NCBI RefSeq assembly: GCF_900167945.1
Contig: NZ_FUZA01000002.1
Coordinates: forward strand, 558,001-622,000
Reading direction: 5' to 3'
Length of the DNA: 64,000 nt
DNA from: Dyadobacter psychrophilus
GTDB lineage: Bacteria > Bacteroidota > Bacteroidia > Cytophagales > Spirosomataceae
In this document: positions 16,514-25,546 of the stretch, in pieces
How the letters are laid out: the number at the start of each line of letters is the position of its first letter
How positions within the stretch are numbered: the first letter of the stretch is position 1
Program-made: the position numbers and the translations under genes
The notes under the pieces: model-generated
Told to the model about the DNA's origin: nothing
The model's input: the letters and a program-made list of their open reading frames with translations, nothing else
The model's database searches: none

Positions 16514-19500
16514 CTAACGAATCATTTTAAGCGTTTTTGTCACATTTCCCGCTTTGAGCCGATAGATGTAAAGTCCAGAGGCCAGATTTTGGCCGTCCAG
16601 CCTTGCGATATGCCATCCCGCCGGATATTTTCCTTCTGCCAACAACCTGATCTTCTGGCCTTTCACATTATAAAGCGTCAGTGTAGTCAGTTCATCATTA
16701 GGCAGGAAGAAAGCTATATCCGTGGTGGTGCCGGCTGGATTAGGAACATTCTGCATTAAAGTCACTTCCGTTGGCATATTGTACGAGGCCGACGGAGTTA
16801 TTTTGAATGCAACACTTTCATTACTAGTAACTTCCGGCTCGGTTGTGACAGTTTTTAGTCGATACATTCCCTCTTTTATACTCATGGGAATCTTGAAGGT
16901 GTAAGTCTTGTTCGCAATGTTCCTTCCCGTAATTTTTATTGTCTCATTGCTGCTGACATTTCGCAGGATAAAGCTGGCCTCGTTATTTTTCCCAAAAGTC
17001 GTGTTGGTGGTCAATGTTAATGCTATTTCGTCTCCGGCAGTGTAGGAAGCCTTGGGTTGAAAACGTTGGAAATTTTCTTCATCGAATGCGTGAAGTTCTC
17101 CTCCGGTGGTGAGGATCAGCAGTTTATTATTAAAAATTGTGAGGTCAAATGGCTCTTTTAGCATGTTCAGACCGTCGGAATAAATGGTCGCTTTCTGATC
17201 TTTGAAACGGATCAAGGCGTGTGGCTCATAATTCTGTTCCGAGATGCCGTAGGAAGCAGCCCACATTCGATTGTCTTTGTCAAAAATAATTTTGCGGATG
17301 ACATAGCCGTTCAGTGAAAAAACCGGTTCCCAACTTCGGGTAGATCGATTGAGCTTGAAAACGCCTGGTTCACCGTAGGCGTAAATGTCGCCTTCATTGT
17401 CAAAGGCTATGCCCACCAGTCCCCTGAAATTGCGGATCGCAGGCTGTGCAATCCATGTGTTATTTTCAAATGAATAAATCAAACCTTCTTGCATCAACGC
17501 CCATACGTGATCGTCTGCGTCGGCGGCCACGCAAATTGCGTGATCATTCGTGAGCACATTCGCGCCGTAAAAAATCCATTTTCCGTTTTGGAAGTGCCCA
17601 ACACCCCGGTCAATCGTCGCGAAAAATATGCCCGCAGACGACGTCACCACGAACGGTGCGACTGCATCCGTCGCAAACTTTTCATTGGCAAAACTATGCT
17701 CATACGCGCCACTCACATTGCGTTTAAGCAGCACATTATTGAAACTCATTGCAAAAACATCCCCCGACTTCGATGCCCCGAACAAGTTGATAATGTTCGG
17801 GCTTCTGCCTTTTGTGGTTGTTGTGGTGCTGGCTTCCCAGGTTTTAAGGTCTTTTGTTGTGTAGTAACCGTTGTTAATGTCAAACACAAACAGTTTATCA
17901 CCCGCATTATAGAGCCGGTTTTTTAGCGTCGCGCCATAGGAATTGGTTGTAGAAAGCAGGTTTTTAGAAACAACTCCCAAAAATTCAAATCGTGTATCAT
18001 TCCAATTTGTACTCAGCTCGAAATTTTTCCAGCTGGTAAAAATTCCCGGCATATACTGAACCCTTGTCCGGGCATAATAAGTTTTGTTTTCTTCCAGAAC
18101 TGGCTGAAAAATGGCTTTATTGACGAAACTTTCATTCATCCCATTTAAAGCAACAGAATCTCTGAACACAATATTTTTGAATGCTTCATCTTCTGCAACC
18201 TCAATATTCTGCAAAAAACCGGTGTGCAATGTTGATGCGTAAGTAGAAACGGCGATTATTGGATTTGCTGATGTGTTCGAAAGGTTGGTGGGCGCCCAAA
18301 CTTGACTGGTCCAGGGCGAGCTAAAAAAAGTTGGATATGACCATCTGCTCCAAATGTCGTCCTTTTTGACCCGGAGCCGGACGGCGTATCGTTCGAAGCC
18401 TTTGGAAGCCAGTGGAATGTTGAAATGCTGGATTTTTGGTTCGGTAGCCGAGAAATCATGAAAAATAACACCGTCCGTCTGGTTTTTGTCAGCGACTTCA
18501 ACCTGGTAAGATTGGATGCCATCATATTTATGAAAAGTGCCCGAAAGAAAACCGTCGTCTTTCCAGTCAAGCTGCAACAGAAGCGGCGGTGATGACTTTT
18601 CGTTATACGGGGAAATGGTAAATGGCAATGTCTCCGACCACAACGCAGCCTTAGGGATTTGCATGGAAAGCACCCTGGCGAAGTAATCTCCTTCGCGCTG
18701 GCCAACTGACGTGAAATGAGATTGGGCAACTAATGTATCTTCAACAATGTTCGCAAAAGCCGCATCCCGGGCAATCTGAAAGCGATATTTGTTTACACCA
18801 AAAGGCGTTTTCCATCGAAAGGATGGCGTATGCGAAGCTTCTTGAGCATTATCTTCATAAATGGTCAACGAGTCCGGCGTGTTGGGATGCTCCGTTATTG
18901 CGTTCAGCTTGAAACTCTCGTCAATGCGCCCTTCAGCGTAATCGCGCATGAGGTTTTGGCAAAGCGGATGGAAACTCAAAACAGACCGGCAATAGGACAT
19001 AATGGAGCCATTAACCGACTCCTGATAACCTTCCTCACATTCCACACTGGCACCGTCGAGTGTTGTACAGCGGTCGATAGGTCCGCCTGGCCAATAGCAA
19101 TTGTGCGTGTGCGGCGAGCCAAGCGTATGACCGAGTTCATGGCAAAGCAAATCAACCGGAAGGTCGGACATTTCAGGTTTTGGAAAATTAGATGTACACA
19201 TCCGGTAACCACCATAAAACCAGCCATCCCGCACCGAAAAGCCTACAACCGCGTCCCTTTCGTCGCTCCTGTTGAAGAGCCAGTAATTCTGAACATTGTT
19301 ATAATATTGAAAATCGTCGTCCAGCGCGTAAGGCTCGGGGTGGTCCCAAATAAGGATCGAAGTGATCGTAAGCTTTACATTGATGTCGCGCTCGAAAATG
19401 GCCGAGGCTTCATTGATAAATTTAACTGCTTTGCGGGTAATCAATGCCTTATCTCCTCCGTAAAGCAGGTAGGTCTTGTAATTGATATCTAGTGCCAGCC

Positions 19501-19693
19501 TGTATTCCAACATCTCGTCACCGGCTGTTCTGGCGCGGGTCAGGTCTTTGGATCGGCTGTATTTTTGCAATCTGGACGCTGATAATGAGTCATTTGTGCC
19601 GCAGACAGGCGGACCGTGCTGCGCTGTTGTAAATACGGCGTGCGCTAAAAAAAGCAGAATCAGGCAAATGATTTTGGTAAAGGATATTTTCAT
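16514..19693 (-). CDS. secreted metzincin metalloprotease with propeller-like region and T9SS tail
   Basis: 1059 residues. It has a signal peptide (1-25, FTTAQ). The zinc-binding motif HELGHTLGSPH starts at residue 185, and a Met-turn (SIMSYCR) lies about 45 residues on, which places it in the M12B/reprolysin-like metzincins. Fibronectin-like segments follow, then about 570-870 has YxxDLKTW and WAAS/WALMQEG repeats that resemble the two-component-regulator beta-propeller. It ends in a T9SS sorting domain (NVPNPAGTTTDIAFFLP ... LASGLYIYRLKAG). It is predicted to be exported by the T9SS and to degrade extracellular protein. The gene ends 3 bp from the ruvC stop (convergent). Confidence 0.88.
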   Translation of the reverse strand: MKISFTKIICLILLFLAHAVFTTAQHGPPVCGTNDSLSASRLQKYSRSKDLTRARTAGDEMLEYRLALDINYKTYLLYGGDKALITRKAVKFINEASAIFERDINVKLTITSILIWDHPEPYALDDDFQYYNNVQNYWLFNRSDERDAVVGFSVRDGWFYGGYRMCTSNFPKPEMSDLPVDLLCHELGHTLGSPHTHNCYWPGGPIDRCTTLDGASVECEEGYQESVNGSIMSYCRSVLSFHPLCQNLMRDYAEGRIDESFKLNAITEHPNTPDSLTIYEDNAQEASHTPSFRWKTPFGVNKYRFQIARDAAFANIVEDTLVAQSHFTSVGQREGDYFARVLSMQIPKAALWSETLPFTISPYNEKSSPPLLLQLDWKDDGFLSGTFHKYDGIQSYQVEVADKNQTDGVIFHDFSATEPKIQHFNIPLASKGFERYAVRLRVKKDDIWSRWSYPTFFSSPWTSQVWAPTNLSNTSANPIIAVSTYASTLHTGFLQNIEVAEDEAFKNIVFRDSVALNGMNESFVNKAIFQPVLEENKTYYARTRVQYMPGIFTSWKNFELSTNWNDTRFEFLGVVSKNLLSTTNSYGATLKNRLYNAGDKLFVFDINNGYYTTKDLKTWEASTTTTTKGRSPNIINLFGASKSGDVFAMSFNNVLLKRNVSGAYEHSFANEKFATDAVAPFVVTSSAGIFFATIDRGVGHFQNGKWIFYGANVLTNDHAICVAADADDHVWALMQEGLIYSFENNTWIAQPAIRNFRGLVGIAFDNEGDIYAYGEPGVFKLNRSTRSWEPVFSLNGYVIRKIIFDKDNRMWAASYGISEQNYEPHALIRFKDQKATIYSDGLNMLKEPFDLTIFNNKLLILTTGGELHAFDEENFQRFQPKASYTAGDEIALTLTTNTTFGKNNEASFILRNVSSNETIKITGRNIANKTYTFKIPMSIKEGMYRLKTVTTEPEVTSNESVAFKITPSASYNMPTEVTLMQNVPNPAGTTTDIAFFLPNDELTTLTLYNVKGQKIRLLAEGKYPAGWHIARLDGQNLASGLYIYRLKAGNVTKTLKMIR

Positions 19694-19849
19694 AGAAAGA
19701 GGGAAGACGCGAGGTTGGAGTTTAGGCGCATGTCAATGTGCCCGTTTGCTTTAAAAATAGGACAATGTTTGACACATTTTCGTTGCAACTGCCCTAGAAC
19801 CGAGATTAAAAAAATTTTAATGGTATTTAAACAACATTTCCTTTTACTA

Positions 19850-19888
19850 ATCAAACGTTTGTTTGGTAAAATCAAACAATCGTTTGAT
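19850..19888. promoter_or_regulatory. two 18-bp operator-like dyads upstream of the TetR gene
   Basis: Site 1 is ATCAAAC-GTTT-GTTTGGT (19850-19867). Site 2 is ATCAAAC-AATC-GTTTGAT (19871-19888) and is a perfect 7-bp inverted repeat. Both are 18 bp long and start 21 bp apart, two helical turns. Site 2 overlaps the likely -33 element of the promoter for the downstream TetR-efflux operon. This is the layout expected for two TetR dimers repressing their own operon. Confidence 0.75.
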
Positions 19889-19914
19889 TTTTATTTTTGG
19901 TTCAATTAAATTTG
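19883..19914 (+). promoter_or_regulatory. Bacteroidota-type promoter of the tetR-efflux operon
   Basis: A -33 TTTG (19883-19886) and a -7 TAAATTTG (19907-19914, consensus TAnnTTTG) are separated by 20 bp. Transcription should begin near 19920, about 45 nt before the ATG at 19966. The -33 element sits in the right arm of operator site 2. Confidence 0.6.
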
Positions 19915-19965
19915 CATCACCATTATCGGAAAGCCAACGCTAATAACTGGTAATGAGCAATTTAA

Positions 19966-20610
19966 ATGGAATATAACGCAAAGCAAATACAGATTATAGA
20001 AGTCGCAGAACGGTTGTTTGCCGACAAAGGATTTGCGGGAACATCCGTGAGGGACATTGCGCAAGAAGCTAATGTGAACGTATCGATGATCTCTTATTAT
20101 TTCGGATCAAAGGAAAAGTTGATCGAGGCGCTTTTTGCGATGCGCATGGGCGAGTCGCGTTCGCGGATGGAAATGCTGCTTGGAAACGAGGATTTAATCC
20201 CAATTCAAAAAATCAACATATTGATTGACAGCGCCATTGACCGTTTGATGGGAAACCAGTGCTTTCACAACATTATGATGCGTGAGCAACTTTCTTCGGA
20301 ACGGACGCCAACCATTTCGGAGCATATCAGGGGCTTGAAACTGCGGAATGTGCAGTTAATGCAGAAGTTGATCGAAGAGGGCCAGGCCGTAGGCGCATTC
20401 CGTAAAAATATCGATCTCAGCCTGATGAGCACAACATTATACGGCACGATCAATTACGCGATCGCTACGCAGGATTTTTACAAGCGGATCAATGGCCTGG
20501 AAGATATGGAAGAGGCTGAATTTCAGATTCATTTGAGAAGAAAATTAAGCCAGCACTTAAAAAGTTTATTTAAATCAACAGTAACTAATGAACACCACAA
20601 CCAGAACTAA
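19966..20610 (+). CDS. TetR/AcrR-family transcriptional repressor
   Basis: 214 residues. The N-terminal helix-turn-helix is typical: IIEVAERLFADKGF, then SVRDIAQEANVNVSMISYYFGSKEKLI (about 28-54). The C-terminal ligand-binding domain is divergent. It is the first gene of a four-gene efflux operon and overlaps the TolC-like gene by 23 bp, so regulator and pump are made together. It probably binds the paired dyads at 19850-19888 and releases them when a toxic ligand binds. Confidence 0.9.
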   Translation: MEYNAKQIQIIEVAERLFADKGFAGTSVRDIAQEANVNVSMISYYFGSKEKLIEALFAMRMGESRSRMEMLLGNEDLIPIQKINILIDSAIDRLMGNQCFHNIMMREQLSSERTPTISEHIRGLKLRNVQLMQKLIEEGQAVGAFRKNIDLSLMSTTLYGTINYAIATQDFYKRINGLEDMEEAEFQIHLRRKLSQHLKSLFKSTVTNEHHNQN

Positions 20611-21922
20611 AAGAATGGTTTTTGCGATCGCCAGCGTGTTCTGGCTCGCCGCAACCGCTCATTCGTTCGCTCAGGACCCGCGGAAACTAACGCTGGAAGA
20701 AGCGATTGAAATGAGTTTGAAAAATAGTAAGCAGCTCAAATTAAGCCAGACGAATGTAGATCTCGCCGGTCTGAGCATCAGGCAAATTAAGGAAAACCAA
20801 CTGCCAAGTCTTAGCGTATCAGGCTCTTATCTGAGATTGAACACACCTAACATTAACCTTAAACTTCCTCAGGATGGAAATGACAGCACGGGTGGAAGCA
20901 CACCGCAGGTGCATCAGGTAATGTACGGCATGGCGAGCGCATCGCTGCCTATCTTTTCGGGTTTCAGGTTTAAATACGGCTTAGAATCAGCACATTATCT
21001 GGAACAAGCTGCAAAATTGGACGCTGAAAACGACCGTGACGCAGTGATCCAGAACACAGTTGCAGCATATAGTAATTTGTATAAAGCAAAAAAATCGGTC
21101 GATCTGGTTGCTGAAAACCTTTTGCGTGAACGTGAGCGCGTGGCTGAATTTACAAACCGTGAAAAAAACGGTATGCTTGCCAGAAATGATCTGATGAAAG
21201 CCAAGTTGCAGGAATCGAACATTGAACTTACGCTGCTGGATGCTGAGAATGATCTGAAAGTAACGACCATTAATATGAACCTGCTGCTCGGAATGCCGGA
21301 GAATACAGTGTTAGCGGCAGATTCGGCAAGTTTTATAACATTAAAGGAAGAAGGCAATGCAGCCGAGTGGGAGCAAACGGCAATTTCACATCGGAAGGAT
21401 TTTGCTGCAAACGGCATCCGTCAGAAGGCGGCCAACTCGGACATTAAGGTTGTAAAAGCAGATTTTTATCCAAATGTGGCTTTGACCGCTGGTTATGTGG
21501 CGCTTAACATTCCAGGTGTGGCTGTGATCCCGAATGCTATGAATGCCGGAATTGGCGTCAGATATGACATTGGTTCGCTCTGGAAATCGGGAGCCAAAAT
21601 GGAGCAGGCCAAAACAAGAGTTTACCAGCTAAAAACAAATGAGCAAATCCTTCTCGACCGTATCCATCTGGAAGTCAACACGGCTTATTACAATTATGTT
21701 TTGAGCAAAAGAAAAATAGATGTCTATGCCAAAGCAGTGGAACAGGCAGACGAAAATTACCGGATCACAAAAAATAAGTACGATAACAGTCTGGTAACCA
21801 CCACAGAACTACTCGACGCGGACGTGGCACAAGTGCAATCCCGCATCAACTACGAAGCCGCCAAAGCCGACGCCATCGTAGCCTACAAAAAATTAGAACA
21901 ATCAGCCGGAGTGATTAATTAA
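20588..21922 (+). CDS. TolC-like outer-membrane efflux channel
   Basis: 444 residues. It has a signal peptide (about 1-29, AHSFAQ) and two outer-membrane efflux protein repeats with long heptad helices (LTLEEAIEMSLKNSKQLKLSQ near the start; the second repeat ends YDNSLVTTTELLDADVAQVQSR). This is the outer-membrane duct of a tripartite pump whose other parts are the next two genes. It overlaps the TetR gene by 23 bp in another frame. Confidence 0.9.
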   Translation: MNTTTRTKRMVFAIASVFWLAATAHSFAQDPRKLTLEEAIEMSLKNSKQLKLSQTNVDLAGLSIRQIKENQLPSLSVSGSYLRLNTPNINLKLPQDGNDSTGGSTPQVHQVMYGMASASLPIFSGFRFKYGLESAHYLEQAAKLDAENDRDAVIQNTVAAYSNLYKAKKSVDLVAENLLRERERVAEFTNREKNGMLARNDLMKAKLQESNIELTLLDAENDLKVTTINMNLLLGMPENTVLAADSASFITLKEEGNAAEWEQTAISHRKDFAANGIRQKAANSDIKVVKADFYPNVALTAGYVALNIPGVAVIPNAMNAGIGVRYDIGSLWKSGAKMEQAKTRVYQLKTNEQILLDRIHLEVNTAYYNYVLSKRKIDVYAKAVEQADENYRITKNKYDNSLVTTTELLDADVAQVQSRINYEAAKADAIVAYKKLEQSAGVIN

Positions 21923-21929
21923 CCGAAGA

Positions 21930-21953
21930 TCATTCACTCATTCAGTCATTCAA
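21930..21953 (+). repeat. three tandem 8-bp repeats (TCATTCAN)
   Basis: TCATTCAC-TCATTCAG-TCATTCAA lies in the 47-bp gap between the TolC-like and membrane-fusion genes. Only three units are present, and no function is evident. Confidence 0.5.
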
Positions 21954-21969
21954 AATTCAACATTACACA

Positions 21970-23079
21970 ATGGAAACCAGACAAAATACATTGGAAACTG
22001 AGGAAGCTCCAAAAAAGAAAAATTACACATTCGTTATCATTCTTTGCGTCCTGATCGCAATCGGCGGGACCTGGGGTTATACCAAATATAACCACGGACT
22101 GCATCATGAGGAGACGGATGACGCGCAGATCGACGCGAACATCAGTCCCGTAATTCCCCGAATCTCGGGATATGTGACAGAAATTAAGGTTAAGGATAAC
22201 CAAACTGTTAAAAAAGGCGACACACTGATCGTTCTGGATAACCGCGATCAGCTGATCAAACTCGAACAAGCGAAAGCTGGATTGGCCGGATCACAGGGGA
22301 GTTTGGTTGTGGCCAATGCAACTACAAATGCGTCACAGGCAAGCGGCATTACTTACCAAGCCAATGTTTCAATTGTGGAAGCGCAGATTGAGGAGGCGAA
22401 AGTAAATGTATGGCGCGCTAACCAGGACTTTGCCCGTTATGAAAACCTGATCAAAGATCACTCGATCACGCAGCAGGAATTTGAGCAGGCTTCCGCTACA
22501 AAACAACGTGCTGAACGTCAATTGGCCGTTTTGGTGGCTCAGAAAAATGCCGCCGAACGCCAGGCAAAGGCGGCAGGCAGCCAAACGCGCGCAACTTCGG
22601 TACAAACCAATGTGGCTAATGCGAACATTAAGGCTCGTCAGGCAGAAATTGCAAACGCAGAGTTGAACCTTTCCTACACCGTTATCACTGCTCCAACAGA
22701 CGGACGCGTTTCGAAGGTTAATGCACAGGTAGGCCAGTATTTACAGGCAGGACAATCGCTGTTCAGCATTATATCCACCAATGAGCCCTGGGTTGTTGCC
22801 AATTTCAAAGAGACGCAATTGACTAAAATGAAACTCGGACAAAAAGTAAAAATCCACGTGGATGCTTATCCGGATCATGAATTTGAGGCAAAAGTGGCTT
22901 CTTTTTCACCGGCAACAGGCGCAAGATTCGCATTGCTTCCTCCTGACAATGCAAGTGGAAACTTTGTAAAAGTTGTGCAGCGTCTGCCAGTAAGGATTGA
23001 GTTTACGCAGGCAAAAGATGAGCGCATAGCAGAATTGAGACCGGGCATGAACGTGTTCGTGGACGTGGAATTGAACTAA
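21970..23079 (+). CDS. HlyD/EmrA-type periplasmic adaptor of an efflux pump
   Basis: 369 residues. It has an N-terminal cytoplasmic tail, one membrane helix (about 18-36), and a biotinyl-lipoyl half-motif (ISGYVTEIKVKDNQTVKKGD). A long alpha-hairpin rich in Ala/Gln follows (about 95-200), then the second lipoyl half (YTVITAPTDGRVSKV), and a beta-barrel (VVANFKETQLTKMKLGQKV). This is the EmrA pattern that links an MFS pump to TolC. It sits 32 bp before the EmrB-like gene. Confidence 0.9.
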   Translation: METRQNTLETEEAPKKKNYTFVIILCVLIAIGGTWGYTKYNHGLHHEETDDAQIDANISPVIPRISGYVTEIKVKDNQTVKKGDTLIVLDNRDQLIKLEQAKAGLAGSQGSLVVANATTNASQASGITYQANVSIVEAQIEEAKVNVWRANQDFARYENLIKDHSITQQEFEQASATKQRAERQLAVLVAQKNAAERQAKAAGSQTRATSVQTNVANANIKARQAEIANAELNLSYTVITAPTDGRVSKVNAQVGQYLQAGQSLFSIISTNEPWVVANFKETQLTKMKLGQKVKIHVDAYPDHEFEAKVASFSPATGARFALLPPDNASGNFVKVVQRLPVRIEFTQAKDERIAELRPGMNVFVDVELN

Positions 23080-23111
23080 GGATCAGCTTACTGACCTTAA
23101 ACCCAAATTAA

Positions 23112-24686
23112 ATGGAATTACAGGAATCACTCGTCGAATATGGTTTCCGAAGGGTCATCATAACGATAACAGCTGTTCTGTGTGCGTTGCTCGAAATCGT
23201 TGACACCACTATTGTCAATGTCGCGCTCAACGACATGCGGGGAAACCTGGGCGGCACATTATCTGAAGTGAGCTGGGTTATTACGGCCTATGCCATTGGT
23301 AATGTGATCATTGTGCCCATGACCAGCTGGCTTTCACAGCAGTTTGGACGCCGCAATTATTTTGCAGCTTCGATCATCATCTTTACGGTCGCCTCCTTTC
23401 TCTGCGGTAATGCGAATAACATCTGGGAACTGGTATTTTTCAGATTGATACAAGGACTGGGTGGCGGCGCGTTGCTGGTAACTGCCCAAACATTGATTAC
23501 CGAAAGCTATCCACCTGAAAAACGCGGAATTGCGCAGGCTATTTACGGTCTGGGTGTGATTGTAGGCCCAACCCTGGGCCCGCCGCTGGGAGGTTACATT
23601 GTGGATCATTACAGCTGGCCTTACATTTTTTATATCAACATTCCGCTCGGTATCATTGCCGCAATGCTGACCTTGCAATTTGTACGAAGCCCCAGATTCT
23701 CTCAAAAGAAAGCGGCCAACGAGATTGACTATTGGGGCATTGTCCTGCTGGCCATTTCCGTAGGATCGCTTCAATATGTATTGGAAAAGGGGCAGGAAGA
23801 GGATTGGTTTAATGATGAAATTATCATTCTACTGACCGTTACAGCCGTTTTTGGTTTCTTTTTCTTCATCTGGCGTGAATGGACGTATAAAAATCCGATC
23901 GTGAACCTCAGGGTTTTAGCCAATGGAAACCTCCGGGTCGGGACCATTCTTTCCTTCATTCTTGGTTTTGGCTTATATGGCTCTACATTTATTATCCCCT
24001 TGTACACCCAGGCGACATTAGGCTGGACGGCAACACAATCGGGGATGCTGATGGTGCCCGCAGCCATTGTTACGGCCATGATGATGCCCATTGTCGGTCA
24101 GCTGATCCAGCGTGGGGTGAAACAGCAATATCTGGTAGCTGCCGGAATGATTTTCTTCTTTATTTATAGTTACTGGGGCTATCTCATTCTAACGCCCGAC
24201 ACAGGAAAGGATGCGTTTTTCAATATGCTGATTGTGCGCGGAATTGGTTTAGGATTGCTATTTGTGCCGATCACGACATTAGCCCTTTCTACACTGAAAG
24301 GCCGTGAAATTGGCGAAGGAGCAGCATTTACGGGGATGATGCGGCAGTTGGGCGGTTCGTTTGGCGTGGCAGTGATCACCACATACTTGGCCAGACAGAA
24401 TATGCTGCACCGCAATGATCTGGTAAGTAAGCTGGATGTCAATAATCCGTCCGTTATGCAACGCGTGGAAGGTTTACAGCATTCATTCATGGCCAAAGGC
24501 ATGCCGTCAGATGTTGCACTAAAAAGCGGCTATAAGATCCTGGATTACACGGTCACAAAGCAAGCCCAGGTAATGTCATATATGGACGTATTTCTCTATT
24601 TAGGACTCATGTTCCTGATCTGCGTTCCCTTTGTACTCTGGACCAAAAGTGGCAAAACCAAAGTCGACCCATCCTCAGTACATTAA
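23112..24686 (+). CDS. EmrB/QacA-type (DHA2) multidrug MFS transporter
   Basis: 524 residues with about 14 membrane helices. Motif LEIVDTTIVNVALNDM in helix 1 and motif C (GLGVIVGPTLGPPLGG) mark the DHA2 drug:H+ antiporters. With the EmrA- and TolC-like proteins it forms a tripartite pump that exports hydrophobic toxic compounds. It is the last gene of the operon, with a terminator 30 bp downstream. The natural substrate is unknown. Confidence 0.92.
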   Translation: MELQESLVEYGFRRVIITITAVLCALLEIVDTTIVNVALNDMRGNLGGTLSEVSWVITAYAIGNVIIVPMTSWLSQQFGRRNYFAASIIIFTVASFLCGNANNIWELVFFRLIQGLGGGALLVTAQTLITESYPPEKRGIAQAIYGLGVIVGPTLGPPLGGYIVDHYSWPYIFYINIPLGIIAAMLTLQFVRSPRFSQKKAANEIDYWGIVLLAISVGSLQYVLEKGQEEDWFNDEIIILLTVTAVFGFFFFIWREWTYKNPIVNLRVLANGNLRVGTILSFILGFGLYGSTFIIPLYTQATLGWTATQSGMLMVPAAIVTAMMMPIVGQLIQRGVKQQYLVAAGMIFFFIYSYWGYLILTPDTGKDAFFNMLIVRGIGLGLLFVPITTLALSTLKGREIGEGAAFTGMMRQLGGSFGVAVITTYLARQNMLHRNDLVSKLDVNNPSVMQRVEGLQHSFMAKGMPSDVALKSGYKILDYTVTKQAQVMSYMDVFLYLGLMFLICVPFVLWTKSGKTKVDPSSVH

Positions 24687-24716
24687 GATTTCAAGTGTAG
24701 TGGTGTTTTAAACAGG

Positions 24717-24741
24717 AGGCCTCATTTGAGGCCTTTTTGTT
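24717..24741 (+). terminator. Rho-independent terminator of the efflux operon
   Basis: Perfect 7-bp stem AGGCCTC-ATTT-GAGGCCT (24717-24734) followed by TTTTGTTG. Confidence 0.85.
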
Positions 24742-24772
24742 GTTTGGGCGTGTGAATTAGTCCTGGTCTTCG

Positions 24773-25183
24773 TTATTTCCAAGTTGCCAGGATAATTTTC
24801 AATTCCTGTAAATTGAGAATGTTAACCTTTGGGAAAGGAATTGAACCGAGCACATTGAAGTGCTTGTCGTGTGTGATAATGTAGTCTGCCTGGCAAGCCA
24901 ATGCGCAGTCAACGAATTTGTTGTCGTCCACATCGCTGATCAAGTTCCACCGATAAAATGGTGTGACCCAGATTGCGTTTTCCAAATTTGGAAGAAGTTC
25001 AACGACATTGGTAGCAAGGTTAGGGGAATAAAATCCACCTATTACCTCCTCATATTCTTCGAGAATCTCTGTGGAAATGCCAAATTCAAAAATGCCTGAT
25101 TTCAAACCGTCGAAAAGCCAGCGTGATGCCGATAGTTTTGGGATGCTCACCATCAGGCAATTAGTGTCAATGACAAGAACCAT
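24773..25183 (-). CDS. PIN-domain ribonuclease, probable toxin
   Basis: 136 residues. The PIN fold acidic residues are visible: VIDTN at the N-terminus, an EEYEEV segment, and DVDDNKFVDCALACQADYIITHD. It belongs to the putative toxin-antitoxin PIN family (COG1569 type), whose members cleave RNA with Mg2+ or Mn2+. It lies 3 bp after a 72-residue acidic/basic gene that would be its antitoxin. Confidence 0.75.
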   Translation of the reverse strand: MVLVIDTNCLMVSIPKLSASRWLFDGLKSGIFEFGISTEILEEYEEVIGGFYSPNLATNVVELLPNLENAIWVTPFYRWNLISDVDDNKFVDCALACQADYIITHDKHFNVLGSIPFPKVNILNLQELKIILATWK

Positions 25184-25186
25184 TAA

Positions 25187-25405
25187 CTAGTATTTAGTGC
25201 GTTTGTGTGTAATCAAAGCTTCATCCAAATCTCTCTGTGATAGACCGCGCTTTTCCCAGATTTCATCCATTTCTTCATCAATCTGCTTTGCAAAATATTC
25301 GGAAAGCAGCTGCTTGATTTCCTTTTCCTGTTTGCTGTTCAGTTGTTTCTCAAATATTTTGAGCATAAACAACTGCATGGAGTTTAGTTTAGTCGCCTGT
25401 TCCAT
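25187..25405 (-). CDS. small protein upstream of the PIN toxin, probable antitoxin
   Basis: 72 residues, mostly helical and highly charged (EKQLNSKQEKEIKQLLSEYF ... DEALITHKRTKY). I do not recognise a DNA-binding fold. Size, charge and the 3-bp spacing to the PIN gene fit an antitoxin. Confidence 0.6.
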   Translation of the reverse strand: MEQATKLNSMQLFMLKIFEKQLNSKQEKEIKQLLSEYFAKQIDEEMDEIWEKRGLSQRDLDEALITHKRTKY

Positions 25406-25546
25406 TTCTAAAGGAATTAAATTTTTACAAATTAGTAACCTTTAAGATAACCTCAAAGGAAGTTCGATTTCTCATAAGTAGAACTAAAAGTTAACTCCAA
25501 ATATTCCGTTCTTGTGCACATTATTGATAAAATTATTGAAACGAAC

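Noticed and set aside
18830..19492. 220-codon plus-strand open frame
   Set aside because: It is antisense to the metzincin protease (16514-19693), whose HELGH motif lies in this part. The protein has no domain pattern.
24773..25405. Phage-defence island
   Set aside because: The only candidate is one PIN pair, with no nuclease, helicase, reverse transcriptase or other defence gene around it.
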